Shown: in pieces, positions 45,314 through 54,297 of the stretch
How the letters are laid out: every line of letters starts with the position of its first letter
How positions within the stretch are numbered: position 1 is the first letter of the stretch
DNA from: VAXT01 sp963850415
Lineage (GTDB): Bacteria; Actinomycetota; Thermoleophilia; Gaiellales; Gaiellaceae
Assembly (NCBI GenBank): GCA_963850415.1
Contig: CAWKLE010000003.1
Location: forward strand, 1 to 64,000
Length of the DNA: 64,000 nt
Reading direction: 5' to 3'
Notes under the pieces: generated by a model
Told to the model about the DNA's origin: nothing
Databases searched by the model: none
What the model saw: the letters and a program-made list of their open reading frames with translations, nothing else
Made by a program: the position numbers and the translations under genes

Positions 45314-48300
45314 CTACGGCTGCCGCGAAGCTCTCCCGCTCTCTGCCGACGCGCTGCCGATCGTGTCGGGACCCTGCCGGAACCGCGCGGCGCCGACCTC
45401 CCGGTTGAAGGGCTCGGCCCGGGCGTACTGCGCGGCGGCCTCAGCCTCTTGACCGGCGGCCTCGAGCGCCTTGGCCGCACGTAGGCGAGCGTACGCGGCG
45501 GCCGCCGTGTGGCCGATGCCTTCGACGAGGTCCGCGGCTCGCACGAGCTCCCCTTCGCAGATCGCGCGCGCCGCGTCGTTCCACGGGCTCTTGATCGGAT
45601 CAGGATCGAGCACCGCGTCGCGGAATTCGTCCACGCGCCCGAGGTCGAGAAACACCCAGGCGACGTCGACGAGTGTCGGAAACGGCGAGCAGAGCGCCGG
45701 CACCATCACCGTCCCGATGTCCAGGAGCTCGGATGCGACCCGGTCCGCCTCGTCACGGTCACCGACGGCAAGCGCGACCGCCGCGCGTACGCAGAACGTG
45801 TGTGACTGCGCCTGCGCGTCCGAGCCGCGCCCAAGGTCGGCCGCCCGTGCGCTGTCCGCGTCGGCTCCGGCCGTGTCTCCACGTGCGAGGCGGATCGAGG
45901 CACGCAGCGCGAGCAGCGACGTGTCTGCGTACTCCCGGTCGCCGGACTCGGCCCTCGCGATCGCGTCGTTCGCGACGGCAAGCGCTTCGTCCCAGCGGCC
46001 GTCGAGGTACGCCCAGAACGCGCCCTCTGCCCGGCCGCTCCTCAGGCTGCGAGCAAGGCCGTAGTGCTCGGCGAGCTCGAACGCCTGGCGCCACGCACGC
46101 CGCGCGTCCGCGAGCCTCGCAAAGAAGATGAGCTCGGACGAAAGATTTCCGTAGCCGAGGACGTTCGCGGGGCTGCCGATCTGCTCCGCCAGCGAGATGC
46201 CGATCTCGATTTCGTCGAAACCGCCAGAGTCGCCGAGGCAGCAGCGTGCGCAGCCGACAACGATGTGAAGCCGAGCGCGCGCCTCCTCCATTCCGAGTGC
46301 TTCGATCAGAGGCAGCGCCTCGGCCCCGAGGAGAATCGCCTCCTCGAACCGCCCGGCGAGCATGAGCAGGCCGGTCTGCACTCTCAGAGCCGCTGCCCGC
46401 ACGCGAGACTCGGGTTGCTCGGCGACGGCGTCGAGGGCCTCGGCCATGTAGCGATCGACTGCCGTGCGATCGCCTTGACTCCACGAATACTGCGCGGCGA
46501 GCGTGGCCGCTTCGGCGATTCCTTCACCGTCACCAAAGGCCCGGAACGCGTCGAGCGCCTCGAGCACGAGGTCGAGCCCGGAGCCCGCGAGCGGGGTCAG
46601 CGCGCGTGCGCAAGCGACCAGGAGCCGCGGTCGCTCTCGATCGTCCGGAGACGAGAGCGCGAGGGCGTCTGCGAAGAACTCTGCAGCCGCTCCGTAGGCG
46701 AAGAGCGCAAGCGCCCGTTCTCCGGCGACACGTAGCGCTACGCGCGTCCGCTCGACGAGGCTCGAATCGTCCTCGACACCGGCCGCGCGTGAGAGCCCGA
46801 GCGCCTGCGTGTAGTGGTGGGCGAGCAACTCGGCGTGGTCGTCGGGCCGTCCGAGCCCCTCGATCCACTCAGCCGCCCGTCGATGCTTCTCGGCCCGCGC
46901 GCGCCGCGGAATCTGACCGTACGCGACGTCACGAAGCAGGACGTGCTGGAACGAGTACTGCTCGTTCCCTGCGACCGTCGAGTGCCGCTCGCGCCGGACG
47001 AAGTCCTTCCGTTCGAGCGAGCGCAGAAGACGTTCTGCGTCTGCTTCGTCTGCACGCAACGCGCTCGCGACGCCCCCGAGCCAGAAGAGCTTGCCGAGCA
47101 CCGCAGCCTCCTGGAGCAGCTCCTTCTCACGCCGCGGCAGGGCGTCCAGCCGGGCGGCGATCACCCCTTGCACCGACTCCGGCGTCTCGCCCGCCGTCCC
47201 GCGCTCGGTGAGCATGCGGACGTACTGCTCGGCGAAGAGCGGGTTGCCCCCTGCCTGCTCGAGCAGCACGCGCTGTTCGTCGGCCGGCTGCACGGGCTGC
47301 TCGAGGAGACCCGCGATCAACCGCGAGATGTCGTCGTCGCCGAGAGGCTGCAGCGAGATAGTGGTCGCGTTGGCCTTGCCGCCTCCCCACGCCGGGCGCC
47401 GCTCCAGAAGCTCAGGCCGAGCGGTCCCGACGATGAGCAGCGGAACGCTCCGGAGCCAGTCGACGACGTCGTCGAGGAAGTCCAAGAGGCCGTCGTCCGC
47501 CCAGTGCAGGTCCTCGAAGACGAGAACCGCGGGTCCGCGCTCGGCGATCGCCTCGAGGAACCGGCGCCAGGCCGCCGTCGCGCCCTCCGCTCCGGCACCC
47601 TGGCTGCCGTCGCCGGACAGGCCGACGAGAGCCCGCAGCTCTGCGACGAGCCAGCGCGCCTCGCTCTCCTCGGGAACGAGCCGGGCGACGGCGTCGTTCA
47701 GCTTCCGCTCGGCCTCCGCAGGTGCGTCGGTCTCCTCGATCGCCGCCTGCACCTTGACGATCTCGCCGAGGGCCCAGAAGGTCGCGCTCTCGCCGTACGG
47801 GAGACAGTGGCCCTGGCGCCATGTGATCAGCTCAGGCTCGCCGTCGGCAATCTGGAGGAGCTCGCCGACGAGTCGCGACTTGCCGATTCCGGGGACGCCG
47901 ACGAGCGTGACGAGCTGGGCCGAACGCTCCGCGCGCACGCGCCCGAGAATCGAGCGCAGAAAGTCGAGCTCGCGCTCGCGTCCCACCAGCGGCGTCGCGT
48001 GCTCGGCGACGTCGACGCCGTAGTTCGCGATCGCCTCGACTGCCTCCCAAGCCGGAACGGGCTCGACCTTGCCCTTCGCCTGCACGGCTGCGGCTTCGCG
48101 GTAGCGGATCGCGTCACGGGTCGCCCAATACGTCGTCTCGCCGACCAGCACGCCGTCGACAGGCGCCGCCGCCTGCATCCGGGCCGCGGTGTTGACGACG
48201 TCGCCGGCAACCATCGCCTCGCCCTCCGCCGACCGGGCGCCGACATCGACCAGCGCCTCGCCCGTGTTGACCGCGACACGGACCTGCAGGTGCTCTTGCT

Positions 48301-48661
48301 CGGCGCTCCAGTCACGGATCGCGAGCGCCGCCCGCACCGCCCGCTCCGGATCGTCCTCGTGCGCGACCGGCGCTCCGAAGACGGCCATCACCGCGTCGCC
48401 GATGAACTTCTCGACGGTGCCGCCGCGCCGTTCGAGCTCGGCGCGCATGCGCGCGTGGTAGGGCGAGAGCACTCCTCGCACGTCCTCCGGATCGAGCCGC
48501 TCGGCCTGGGCGGTGAATCCGACGAGGTCCACGAAGACGACCGTGACCGTCTTTCGTTCTTCGCCGAGCGCACGCTCGTCGGTCTCGAGCGGGCTTGCGC
48601 ACGCGTTGCAGAAGCGAGCACCGTCGGGGTTCTGCTGGCCGCAGCTCGGGCACGTCAGCAC
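45314..48661 (-). CDS. Class III adenylate/guanylate cyclase with zinc ribbon, STAND ATPase and TPR repeats
   Basis: Very large cytosolic signalling protein, 1115 residues from GTG 48661 (ATG 48712 possible). Order: zinc ribbon (CPSCGQQNPDGARFCNAC), class III cyclase (VTVVFVDLVGFTAQAERLDP, FIGDAVMAVFGAPVAHEDDPERA), AAA/STAND ATPase with Walker A VGVPGIGKSRL and VLVFEDLHWADDG, winged-helix region, then about 450 residues of TPR-like helices. The first metal-binding aspartate is FVDLVG and the second FIGDAVMA, so the cyclase looks catalytically competent. Family common in high-GC Gram-positives; ligand unknown. Confidence 0.9.
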   Translation of the reverse strand: MLTCPSCGQQNPDGARFCNACASPLETDERALGEERKTVTVVFVDLVGFTAQAERLDPEDVRGVLSPYHARMRAELERRGGTVEKFIGDAVMAVFGAPVAHEDDPERAVRAALAIRDWSAEQEHLQVRVAVNTGEALVDVGARSAEGEAMVAGDVVNTAARMQAAAPVDGVLVGETTYWATRDAIRYREAAAVQAKGKVEPVPAWEAVEAIANYGVDVAEHATPLVGRERELDFLRSILGRVRAERSAQLVTLVGVPGIGKSRLVGELLQIADGEPELITWRQGHCLPYGESATFWALGEIVKVQAAIEETDAPAEAERKLNDAVARLVPEESEARWLVAELRALVGLSGDGSQGAGAEGATAAWRRFLEAIAERGPAVLVFEDLHWADDGLLDFLDDVVDWLRSVPLLIVGTARPELLERRPAWGGGKANATTISLQPLGDDDISRLIAGLLEQPVQPADEQRVLLEQAGGNPLFAEQYVRMLTERGTAGETPESVQGVIAARLDALPRREKELLQEAAVLGKLFWLGGVASALRADEADAERLLRSLERKDFVRRERHSTVAGNEQYSFQHVLLRDVAYGQIPRRARAEKHRRAAEWIEGLGRPDDHAELLAHHYTQALGLSRAAGVEDDSSLVERTRVALRVAGERALALFAYGAAAEFFADALALSSPDDRERPRLLVACARALTPLAGSGLDLVLEALDAFRAFGDGEGIAEAATLAAQYSWSQGDRTAVDRYMAEALDAVAEQPESRVRAAALRVQTGLLMLAGRFEEAILLGAEALPLIEALGMEEARARLHIVVGCARCCLGDSGGFDEIEIGISLAEQIGSPANVLGYGNLSSELIFFARLADARRAWRQAFELAEHYGLARSLRSGRAEGAFWAYLDGRWDEALAVANDAIARAESGDREYADTSLLALRASIRLARGDTAGADADSARAADLGRGSDAQAQSHTFCVRAAVALAVGDRDEADRVASELLDIGTVMVPALCSPFPTLVDVAWVFLDLGRVDEFRDAVLDPDPIKSPWNDAARAICEGELVRAADLVEGIGHTAAAAYARLRAAKALEAAGQEAEAAAQYARAEPFNREVGAARFRQGPDTIGSASAESGRASRQP

Positions 48662-48718
48662 CCCCAAAGCGTACGACGCTCTGGTGGATCTGTCCTTCCC
48701 GAGCAGGAGCATGAGCTG

Positions 48719-48746
48719 CGAAACCCCCGCCGAAGCGAGGGTTTCG
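48719..48746 (-). terminator. Hairpin ending the cupin transcript
   Basis: 12-bp stem (48719-48730 with 48735-48746, one G:U) with a TTCG tetraloop on the minus strand, 12 bp past the cupin stop. No T run, yet very stable. It would separate the cupin pair from the cyclase gene. Confidence 0.65.
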
Positions 48747-48757
48747 TCAGCATTCCG

Positions 48758-49255
48758 CTAGCCGCAGTTCGGCGGTTGATCCGCGTCGATGCGCCGCGTC
48801 GCTCCCTCAGGCAGGAACTGAACGACGATCGTCCTCGCGGCGGCGCTCCCGTTGTTCTTGATCATGTGCACGTGGTCGCCGCCTTCGTCCACGAACCCCT
48901 GTCCGGCGGTGTAGTCCTGCTGCATGCAGTGGTGACCGTCCGACATGTAGTTCGTGATCGTCCCGGACACGACGAAGATCAGGCTCGGCCCCGGATGCGA
49001 GTGCCAGCCGCTCGTTCCGCCGTTGGCCGCGAACGTGTTGTCGATCACGTAGAAATCGGACGTCCCGTGCGTCTTGAGCTTGAGGTGCCAGAGGTTCGCG
49101 GGATCCGACTGCGCCTTGATCTTGAGCTGGTCGAAGGGCGCCTTGGCGAGCGTCGTGGTCGACTGGCCCGAGGGCGGCGTCGCGAGAACGGTTCCTGCGT
49201 AGACGCCGACTACAGCCAGAACGCCGAGGAGCGCCCACAGCCATTTGGACTTCAT
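48758..49255 (-). CDS. Secreted cupin-domain protein
   Basis: Protein of 165 residues. An N-terminal signal or anchor helix (WLWALLGVLAVVGVYAGTVLA) is followed by one cupin barrel with metal-ligand-like GWHSHPGPSLIFVVSG and a second-motif HVHMIKN. A cysteine pair occurs at HHCMQQ and the final PPNCG. Start ATG overlaps the upstream gene by four bases. Substrate not evident. Confidence 0.83.
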   Translation of the reverse strand: MKSKWLWALLGVLAVVGVYAGTVLATPPSGQSTTTLAKAPFDQLKIKAQSDPANLWHLKLKTHGTSDFYVIDNTFAANGGTSGWHSHPGPSLIFVVSGTITNYMSDGHHCMQQDYTAGQGFVDEGGDHVHMIKNNGSAAARTIVVQFLPEGATRRIDADQPPNCG

Positions 49256-49518
49256 GAGTCCTCCTTTGGTGTTGAGGACGAGACCGCCTCGACGATCCGG
49301 ATGGGATCGAGGTCGGCACGCTCTGCCGCGAGCAGGGCGTCGCGACTCGACGGTGCATCGAAGACAAAGAAGCAGAGCTCGTCCTCTGGAATGTGTATTG
49401 AGCGGTCGAAGCTGACCTGCGTCAGTTCGTCCGCTGCCGAGCGCGCCCGCCGCTCACGCGTCGCGTGCTCTCCCGCGTCGCCGCGGGCGAGGTAGGTCTC
49501 GATGAGGTAGCTCGGCAC
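49252..49518 (-). CDS. Nickel-binding/DUF4242-like small protein
   Basis: Protein of 88 residues starting PSYLIETYLARG, then SFDRSIHIPEDELCFFVFDAPS. The ferredoxin-like pattern and the Tyr/Glu start match small actinobacterial proteins related to SCO4226 and DUF4242. ATGA overlap with the cupin gene implies a shared role. Function unknown. Confidence 0.65.
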   Translation of the reverse strand: MPSYLIETYLARGDAGEHATRERRARSAADELTQVSFDRSIHIPEDELCFFVFDAPSSRDALLAAERADLDPIRIVEAVSSSTPKEDS

Positions 49519-49579
49519 GCCCTCGACGCTACGCCCGAGGTTGCGCCGAGAAAACGTCAGAACGTCTGAACTTTGCTCC

Positions 49580-52282
49580 TCAGTCGAGCACGCGTGCGAG
49601 CTCGGTTCTCGAGCGGATCCCGAGCTTCACGTAGATGTGCGTCAGGTGGCTCGCAACCGTGCGTTCGCCGAGGAACAACGCAGCAGCGACCTCTCGGTTC
49701 GTCCGGCCCTCTGCGACCAATACCGCAACGCGCCGCTCGGCCTGGGTCAGGCCTTCCTCACGCTTTCGGCCGCCGATGCTTCCGAGCTCTGACCGGGCTC
49801 GCTCGACCCAGGTCGCGGCGCCGAGCTGCTCGAACGCGGCGAGCGCCTCCACGATTGCGTCGCGCGCCAGGCGCTTCTGCCGGGCGCGCCTGCGGAGCAC
49901 GCCGAGAGCGAGCAGTGCCCGGGCCCGTCCGTAGCGATCGTCGAGCTCTTCGTGTCGGGCGACCGCACCGTCGAGCAGTGCCATGGCCTCGTCGATGTCT
50001 CCGCGGGCGGCTGCGATTTGGCCCCGGCACCGCATGACGTGCGCCAGGATCTTCTCTCGTCCAACTCGCCTCGCGTCGGCTTCCCACAGGTCGAGGACTT
50101 CCACCGCGTCGTCGATCCGGCCAAGCTCCAACAGCGCATCGACGTACTCGTCCGTCCACGGGCGATTCTGGGGGTCGAACCATCCGAGTTGCAGCGCGCG
50201 CGAGTGCGCCCGGCCGAACCACTCGGCGCCGGTCGCAGCGTCTCCACGCCAGAGAGCGACGAGCCCGATGACGGCGAGGTGATAAGGCGGATGAAGCCCG
50301 AGGTGCTTCTCGGCGAGGTCAAGTCCCCGCATGGACGTCTCCCGCGCGAGGTCGAGCTGGCCACGATGAACGGCGATCAAAGCAGTGGGGAGATGGTGCT
50401 GGGGTATCTCGATTCCGTACTGAAACGCGATGTCGCGCGCTCGAGCGGCCTGCTCCGCGGCAAGTTCCCAGCTTCCGGCTTCGAGCTCGATGAGAGCGAG
50501 CTGCCAAAGGGCGTCAGCGCTTCGCGGCTCATCGCGCTCCCGCCAACGCTCGAATTCGTCCTCGAGATGTTGGCGGACCGCTTGTGGCTCATCGCTGAGT
50601 GCGATCCACGCGACGTCGGCAGCAATGTGCTCCAGCCTGGGCTGGCCCGACTCGTCAGCCAGTTCGAGCGCCCGTGCGGCTTGTGCCCGAGCCTCCTTGT
50701 CGCCCATACCCGAGCCGAGGTCCGCAAGCACGGCGAGCGCTTGCACCCGAAGCGCGTCATCGTCGAGACCCTCTGCGAGCTCGAGCGCGGCGCCGGCGCG
50801 TTGGTGGGCCTTGACGAACCCCTCGCGGAAGCGGACAGCAGAGGCGAGCCGGATCTGGATCTCCGCCTGCAGCACAAGGCTCGACTCGGCCTCCAAGAGA
50901 GCCTCCTGGAGCAGTGCAATCGAACCGTCGATCGACTCGAGCTCGGCCAGGACGATGAGCGCTTCTGCGCGTAGCGCCCCTAGTTCGGCATCGGCAAGCG
51001 AGGTCGCAATGGTTCGCGCACGCGTCCACTCTCCCGCGGCTTGATGCGCACGAGCGGCGGCCAGCGCTCGACGACCGCGCTCGTCTAGCTCGGGTTCCGG
51101 CGTCAAGCGCAGAGCTTGCTCGGAGAGCTCGGCAGCTTCGGCCAAGGCGCCTCGGTCGGCGGCGATGATCGCGGCCTCGTCGACAGTCATCGCAATCTCG
51201 GCGTTTGGTTCGTCGCTGGACAGCGCGAGGTGGCGCGCCCGGACGACAGGGTCGGCGACGACATCTGCAATGCGAGCGTGAACGCTCTGGCGCTGGTCCT
51301 CGAGGTCGTTGTAGAGCGCTGACGACAGCAGTGGATGGGTGAAGCGGATCGTTCCGTCGTCGCGCTCAACGACGTGTGCTGCGAGCGCCGGGTCGAGGGC
51401 ACCTTCCGGGACGCCTGCTTGCGCCAGCAGCACGTCGGACGGCGTTCCGATCGCGGCTGCGAGACCGAGCGCATCGCGAGTCCTCGGTGGGAGGCCGGTC
51501 AGGCGCACCCGAACAAGCCCCTCGAGCGTCGGAGGGACCGGCAACGGTTCGAGCGGGTCGACGTCGCCGTCGAGCGCGCGGGCGATCTCGAGCGCGAAGA
51601 ACGGGTTCCCGCCCGACTGTTCGTGAATCCGGAGAAGTGTCTGGCGTGCAAACGATCGGCCGAGCCGGTCGCGGAGCAGCCGGTGCACCGCGCCGACGCT
51701 GAGCGGCTCGAGCTCGACCTGCTCCAGTGGCAGGCCCGACTCGAGCTCGAACACCCCGGCTCCGGCGACAAGCCGCCGGGCAAGCAGGACGCGGATGTTT
51801 TTCTCCCCGAGCCGCCGGAGAGCGAAGGCCAGAGCGCGCGCGGACGACGGATCGAGCCACTGGACGTCATCGACCGCGACGACGACTGGCTCGCGATCGC
51901 TCAGCAGGTCCAGGACGTCCCGGACTGCGACAGCGAGTGCCCGGTGGTCGACGGGATCATCGTGCGCTTCTTCGACGAGCAGCGCGACCTCGAGTGCGTG
52001 CCGCCGAGGGGGCGCGAGAGTCGACAGCACATCGCCGAGAACGCCCTCGAACAAATCTCCGAGGCCGGCGTGCGCGAGCCCGCGCTCTGCCTCGGAGGGC
52101 CTGGCGCTGAGCACGCGCAGCCCCCGCGCGGCGGCCTCTTGGACGCCGACGACCCAGAGCGTCGACTTGCCGATGCCGGGCTCGCCTTCGAACATGAGCG
52201 CAGCAGGGCCTCCTTCTTCGCGTTCGATGAAGGCCCGGAGGGAGGCGAGCTCCTGTTCCCTGCCGACAACCTCGGTGCTCAT
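49580..52282 (-). CDS. MalT-like LuxR regulator with AAA/STAND ATPase
   Basis: Large transcription activator of 900 residues. N-terminal STAND ATPase: VVGREQELASLRAFIE, Walker A EGEPGIGKSTL, VVVAVDDVQWLDPSSARAL. Central TPR-like helices (380-800), then a C-terminal LuxR HTH (LTQAERRVAVLVAEGRTNREVAAAL, FLGERTVASHLTHIYVKLG). ATG 52282 chosen because the ATPase domain begins at once; the frame is open to 52501 but runs across a hairpin. Ligand-driven activator by family; inducer unknown. Confidence 0.88.
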   Translation of the reverse strand: MSTEVVGREQELASLRAFIEREEGGPAALMFEGEPGIGKSTLWVVGVQEAAARGLRVLSARPSEAERGLAHAGLGDLFEGVLGDVLSTLAPPRRHALEVALLVEEAHDDPVDHRALAVAVRDVLDLLSDREPVVVAVDDVQWLDPSSARALAFALRRLGEKNIRVLLARRLVAGAGVFELESGLPLEQVELEPLSVGAVHRLLRDRLGRSFARQTLLRIHEQSGGNPFFALEIARALDGDVDPLEPLPVPPTLEGLVRVRLTGLPPRTRDALGLAAAIGTPSDVLLAQAGVPEGALDPALAAHVVERDDGTIRFTHPLLSSALYNDLEDQRQSVHARIADVVADPVVRARHLALSSDEPNAEIAMTVDEAAIIAADRGALAEAAELSEQALRLTPEPELDERGRRALAAARAHQAAGEWTRARTIATSLADAELGALRAEALIVLAELESIDGSIALLQEALLEAESSLVLQAEIQIRLASAVRFREGFVKAHQRAGAALELAEGLDDDALRVQALAVLADLGSGMGDKEARAQAARALELADESGQPRLEHIAADVAWIALSDEPQAVRQHLEDEFERWRERDEPRSADALWQLALIELEAGSWELAAEQAARARDIAFQYGIEIPQHHLPTALIAVHRGQLDLARETSMRGLDLAEKHLGLHPPYHLAVIGLVALWRGDAATGAEWFGRAHSRALQLGWFDPQNRPWTDEYVDALLELGRIDDAVEVLDLWEADARRVGREKILAHVMRCRGQIAAARGDIDEAMALLDGAVARHEELDDRYGRARALLALGVLRRRARQKRLARDAIVEALAAFEQLGAATWVERARSELGSIGGRKREEGLTQAERRVAVLVAEGRTNREVAAALFLGERTVASHLTHIYVKLGIRSRTELARVLD

Positions 52283-52309
52283 CGTCCTTGCCCGATCGTC
52301 CCTCAAATA

Positions 52310-52337
52310 GAAAAGCCCCGCAAGCAGGGAGCTTTTC
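52310..52337 (-). terminator. Terminator-like hairpin in the LuxR leader
   Basis: Stem GAAAAGC/GCTTTTC with inner CCC/GGG pairs, followed on the minus strand by TATTTGA, the same tail as the RNase P terminator at 58840. It lies 28 bp upstream of the LuxR start codon, inside its leader, so it may attenuate that gene. Confidence 0.45.
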
Positions 52338-52419
52338 TTTGCCACGGAATCCGGCGACTGGGACCGTTTGCTCCGGGCTAACGGGGCGGCACCACACGCG
52401 CTGCCGTACGATCGAATCG

Positions 52420-52878
52420 ATGGGCGCGGAATCGTTCTTCGCACAGCAGCACGACGTGATTGTCGATGAGGCAGAGGCAGCGCTCGCTCGGTCGGGAGCA
52501 CGGCACTACGAGGCGGCCGGAGCCGCCGAGGTCCGGCGTCGGCTGGAGCGCCTCTTCGACCATCTGTTGGACGGTCTCCGGGAGCGCGACCTAGGCCCGA
52601 TGATCGAGTACGCGGAGGCGCTTGCCGAGGAGCGGTTCGAGGCGGGCTTCGACCTCGTCGAGGTTCAGACCGCGTTCAACGCACTCGAAGAGGCTTCGTG
52701 GCAGCGAGCGCTCGCGGATCTCGATCCTTCCGAGTTCGCCAACGCTCTTGGGCTCGTCAGCACGCTTCTCGGTGCAGGGAAGGACGCGCTGGCGCGCAGG
52801 TACGTCTCCCTGGCGGCCGACACGCACGCTCCGTCGCTCGACCTGCGGGCGCTCTTCGCAGGAACCGACAGCGCCTGA
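52420..52878 (+). CDS. RsbRD-N-like sensory helical protein
   Basis: Protein of 152 residues, all helical. RRRLERLFDHLLDGLRERDL and YAEALAEERFEAGFDLVEVQTAFNALEEASW match the pattern of the RsbRD N-terminal (RsbT co-antagonist) domain, which senses stress ahead of regulatory modules. Here it stands alone. Divergent from the LuxR gene across 137 bp. Confidence 0.6.
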   Translation: MGAESFFAQQHDVIVDEAEAALARSGARHYEAAGAAEVRRRLERLFDHLLDGLRERDLGPMIEYAEALAEERFEAGFDLVEVQTAFNALEEASWQRALADLDPSEFANALGLVSTLLGAGKDALARRYVSLAADTHAPSLDLRALFAGTDSA

Positions 52879-52948
52879 ACCCAAGCCGCCTGCGGGAGCG
52901 AGGCTCGTTCGTGGCGGGCTTCGCGCACGCCGTATCCTGGGCCACTCG

Positions 52949-54271
52949 ATGTGGTGGGAGGACGCGGTCGTGTACCAGATCTACCCGCGCTCGTTCCAGG
53001 ACTCGGACGGCGACGGGATCGGCGACCTGCGCGGGATCGCCCAGCGCCTCGACCATCTCGTCGATCTCGGCGTGGACGCGTTCTGGCTGTCGCCGATCTA
53101 CCCGTCGCCGCTCGCCGACTTCGGCTACGACATCTCGAACTACACCGCCATCGATCCCGTCTTCGGGACGATGGACGACTTCGACCAACTCGTCCGCGAG
53201 GCTCACGGCCGCGGGCTGAAGCTGCTGCTCGACCTCGTCCCCTCGCACACCTCGATAAAGCACCCGTGGTTCCACGAGCATCCGGACCGGTACGTCTGGT
53301 CGCCCGTCGACGGGCCGCCGAACAACTGGCAAGCCGTGTTCGGAGGCGGCGCCTGGACCCGCGACGAGGAGAGCGGCCGCTGGTACCTGCACACGTTCTA
53401 TCCGGAGCAGCCGGACCTCGACTGGCGCAACCCGGAGGTCGTTACCGCGATGCAGGACGTCGTCCGCTTCTGGCTCGATCGAGGCGTGGACGGCTTTCGC
53501 GTGGATGCAGTCAACGTCATGGTCAAGGACGCCGAGCTGCGGAACGACCCGCCCGCCTCGGGACGCTTCCCGTTTCCGCTCGTCGGCGAGAGCGCCGAGC
53601 TCGACCACGTCTACTCCGCCAACCGGCCAGAGGTCACGCAGGCGCTGGCGGCGCTGCGGGAAGCGGCCGGGGACGCGCTGCTCGTCGGCGAGGTCTATCT
53701 CCCGACGGCGGAGTACCCGCGCTACCTCGAGCACCTCGACCTCGCGTTCGCGTTCGAGCTCCTGTTCTCGCCGTGGAAGGCGGCGTCGCTGCGAGCGGCG
53801 ATCGAGCCGGCCGCTGCCCTGGAACGCGTCGCCTGGGTGCTCTCGAATCACGACTTCGACCGGCTGGCGACGCGGGTCGGGGAGCAGAACGTTCGCGCTG
53901 CGGCGGAGCTTCTGCTGACGCTACCGGGAGCGGCGTTCATGTACCAGGGCGATGAGCTCGGGCTCCCGAACGGCCCAGGCCGGGAGCCGCCGTACGACCG
54001 GGCCGGGCGCGACCGGCTCCGCCACCCGATGCAGTGGGACGCCTCGCCGGCCGGAGGTTTCACCACAGGCGAGCCCTGGCTGCCGCTCATCGACCCGGCT
54101 GAGCGCAACGTGGAGGCGCAGCGCGCGGAGCCGGGCTCGCTGCTCAACCACTACCGCCGGTTGATCGCGGCCCGTCGCGAGCTGGGCAGCGCCTTTCGGA
54201 TCCTGGACTCGCCGCCGGGAACCCTCTCGTACGAGCGGAACGAACACGTCGTGACCATCGAAGCCGACTAA
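52949..54271 (+). CDS. GH13 alpha-glucosidase / oligo-glucosidase
   Basis: Glycoside hydrolase of 440 residues starting MWWEDAVVYQIYPRSFQDSD. GH13 regions: DLVPSHTS, nucleophile aspartate in GFRVDAVNVM, acid/base glutamate in LLVGEVYLP and the third carboxylate in LSNHDFDR. No signal peptide, so it acts inside the cell on imported sugars. C-terminal beta domain is short (family usually 520-560), so it is a trimmed form. Upstream of a sugar importer ATPase by 26 bp, same strand. Confidence 0.9.
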   Translation: MWWEDAVVYQIYPRSFQDSDGDGIGDLRGIAQRLDHLVDLGVDAFWLSPIYPSPLADFGYDISNYTAIDPVFGTMDDFDQLVREAHGRGLKLLLDLVPSHTSIKHPWFHEHPDRYVWSPVDGPPNNWQAVFGGGAWTRDEESGRWYLHTFYPEQPDLDWRNPEVVTAMQDVVRFWLDRGVDGFRVDAVNVMVKDAELRNDPPASGRFPFPLVGESAELDHVYSANRPEVTQALAALREAAGDALLVGEVYLPTAEYPRYLEHLDLAFAFELLFSPWKAASLRAAIEPAAALERVAWVLSNHDFDRLATRVGEQNVRAAAELLLTLPGAAFMYQGDELGLPNGPGREPPYDRAGRDRLRHPMQWDASPAGGFTTGEPWLPLIDPAERNVEAQRAEPGSLLNHYRRLIAARRELGSAFRILDSPPGTLSYERNEHVVTIEAD

Positions 54272-54297
54272 GCTCCACACCCGAGGAGCGAGGGGCA

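Noticed and set aside
52283..52501. Extra N-terminal 73 residues of the MalT-like regulator
   Set aside because: They would be encoded through a terminator-like hairpin and show no family similarity; ATG 52282 directly precedes the ATPase domain.
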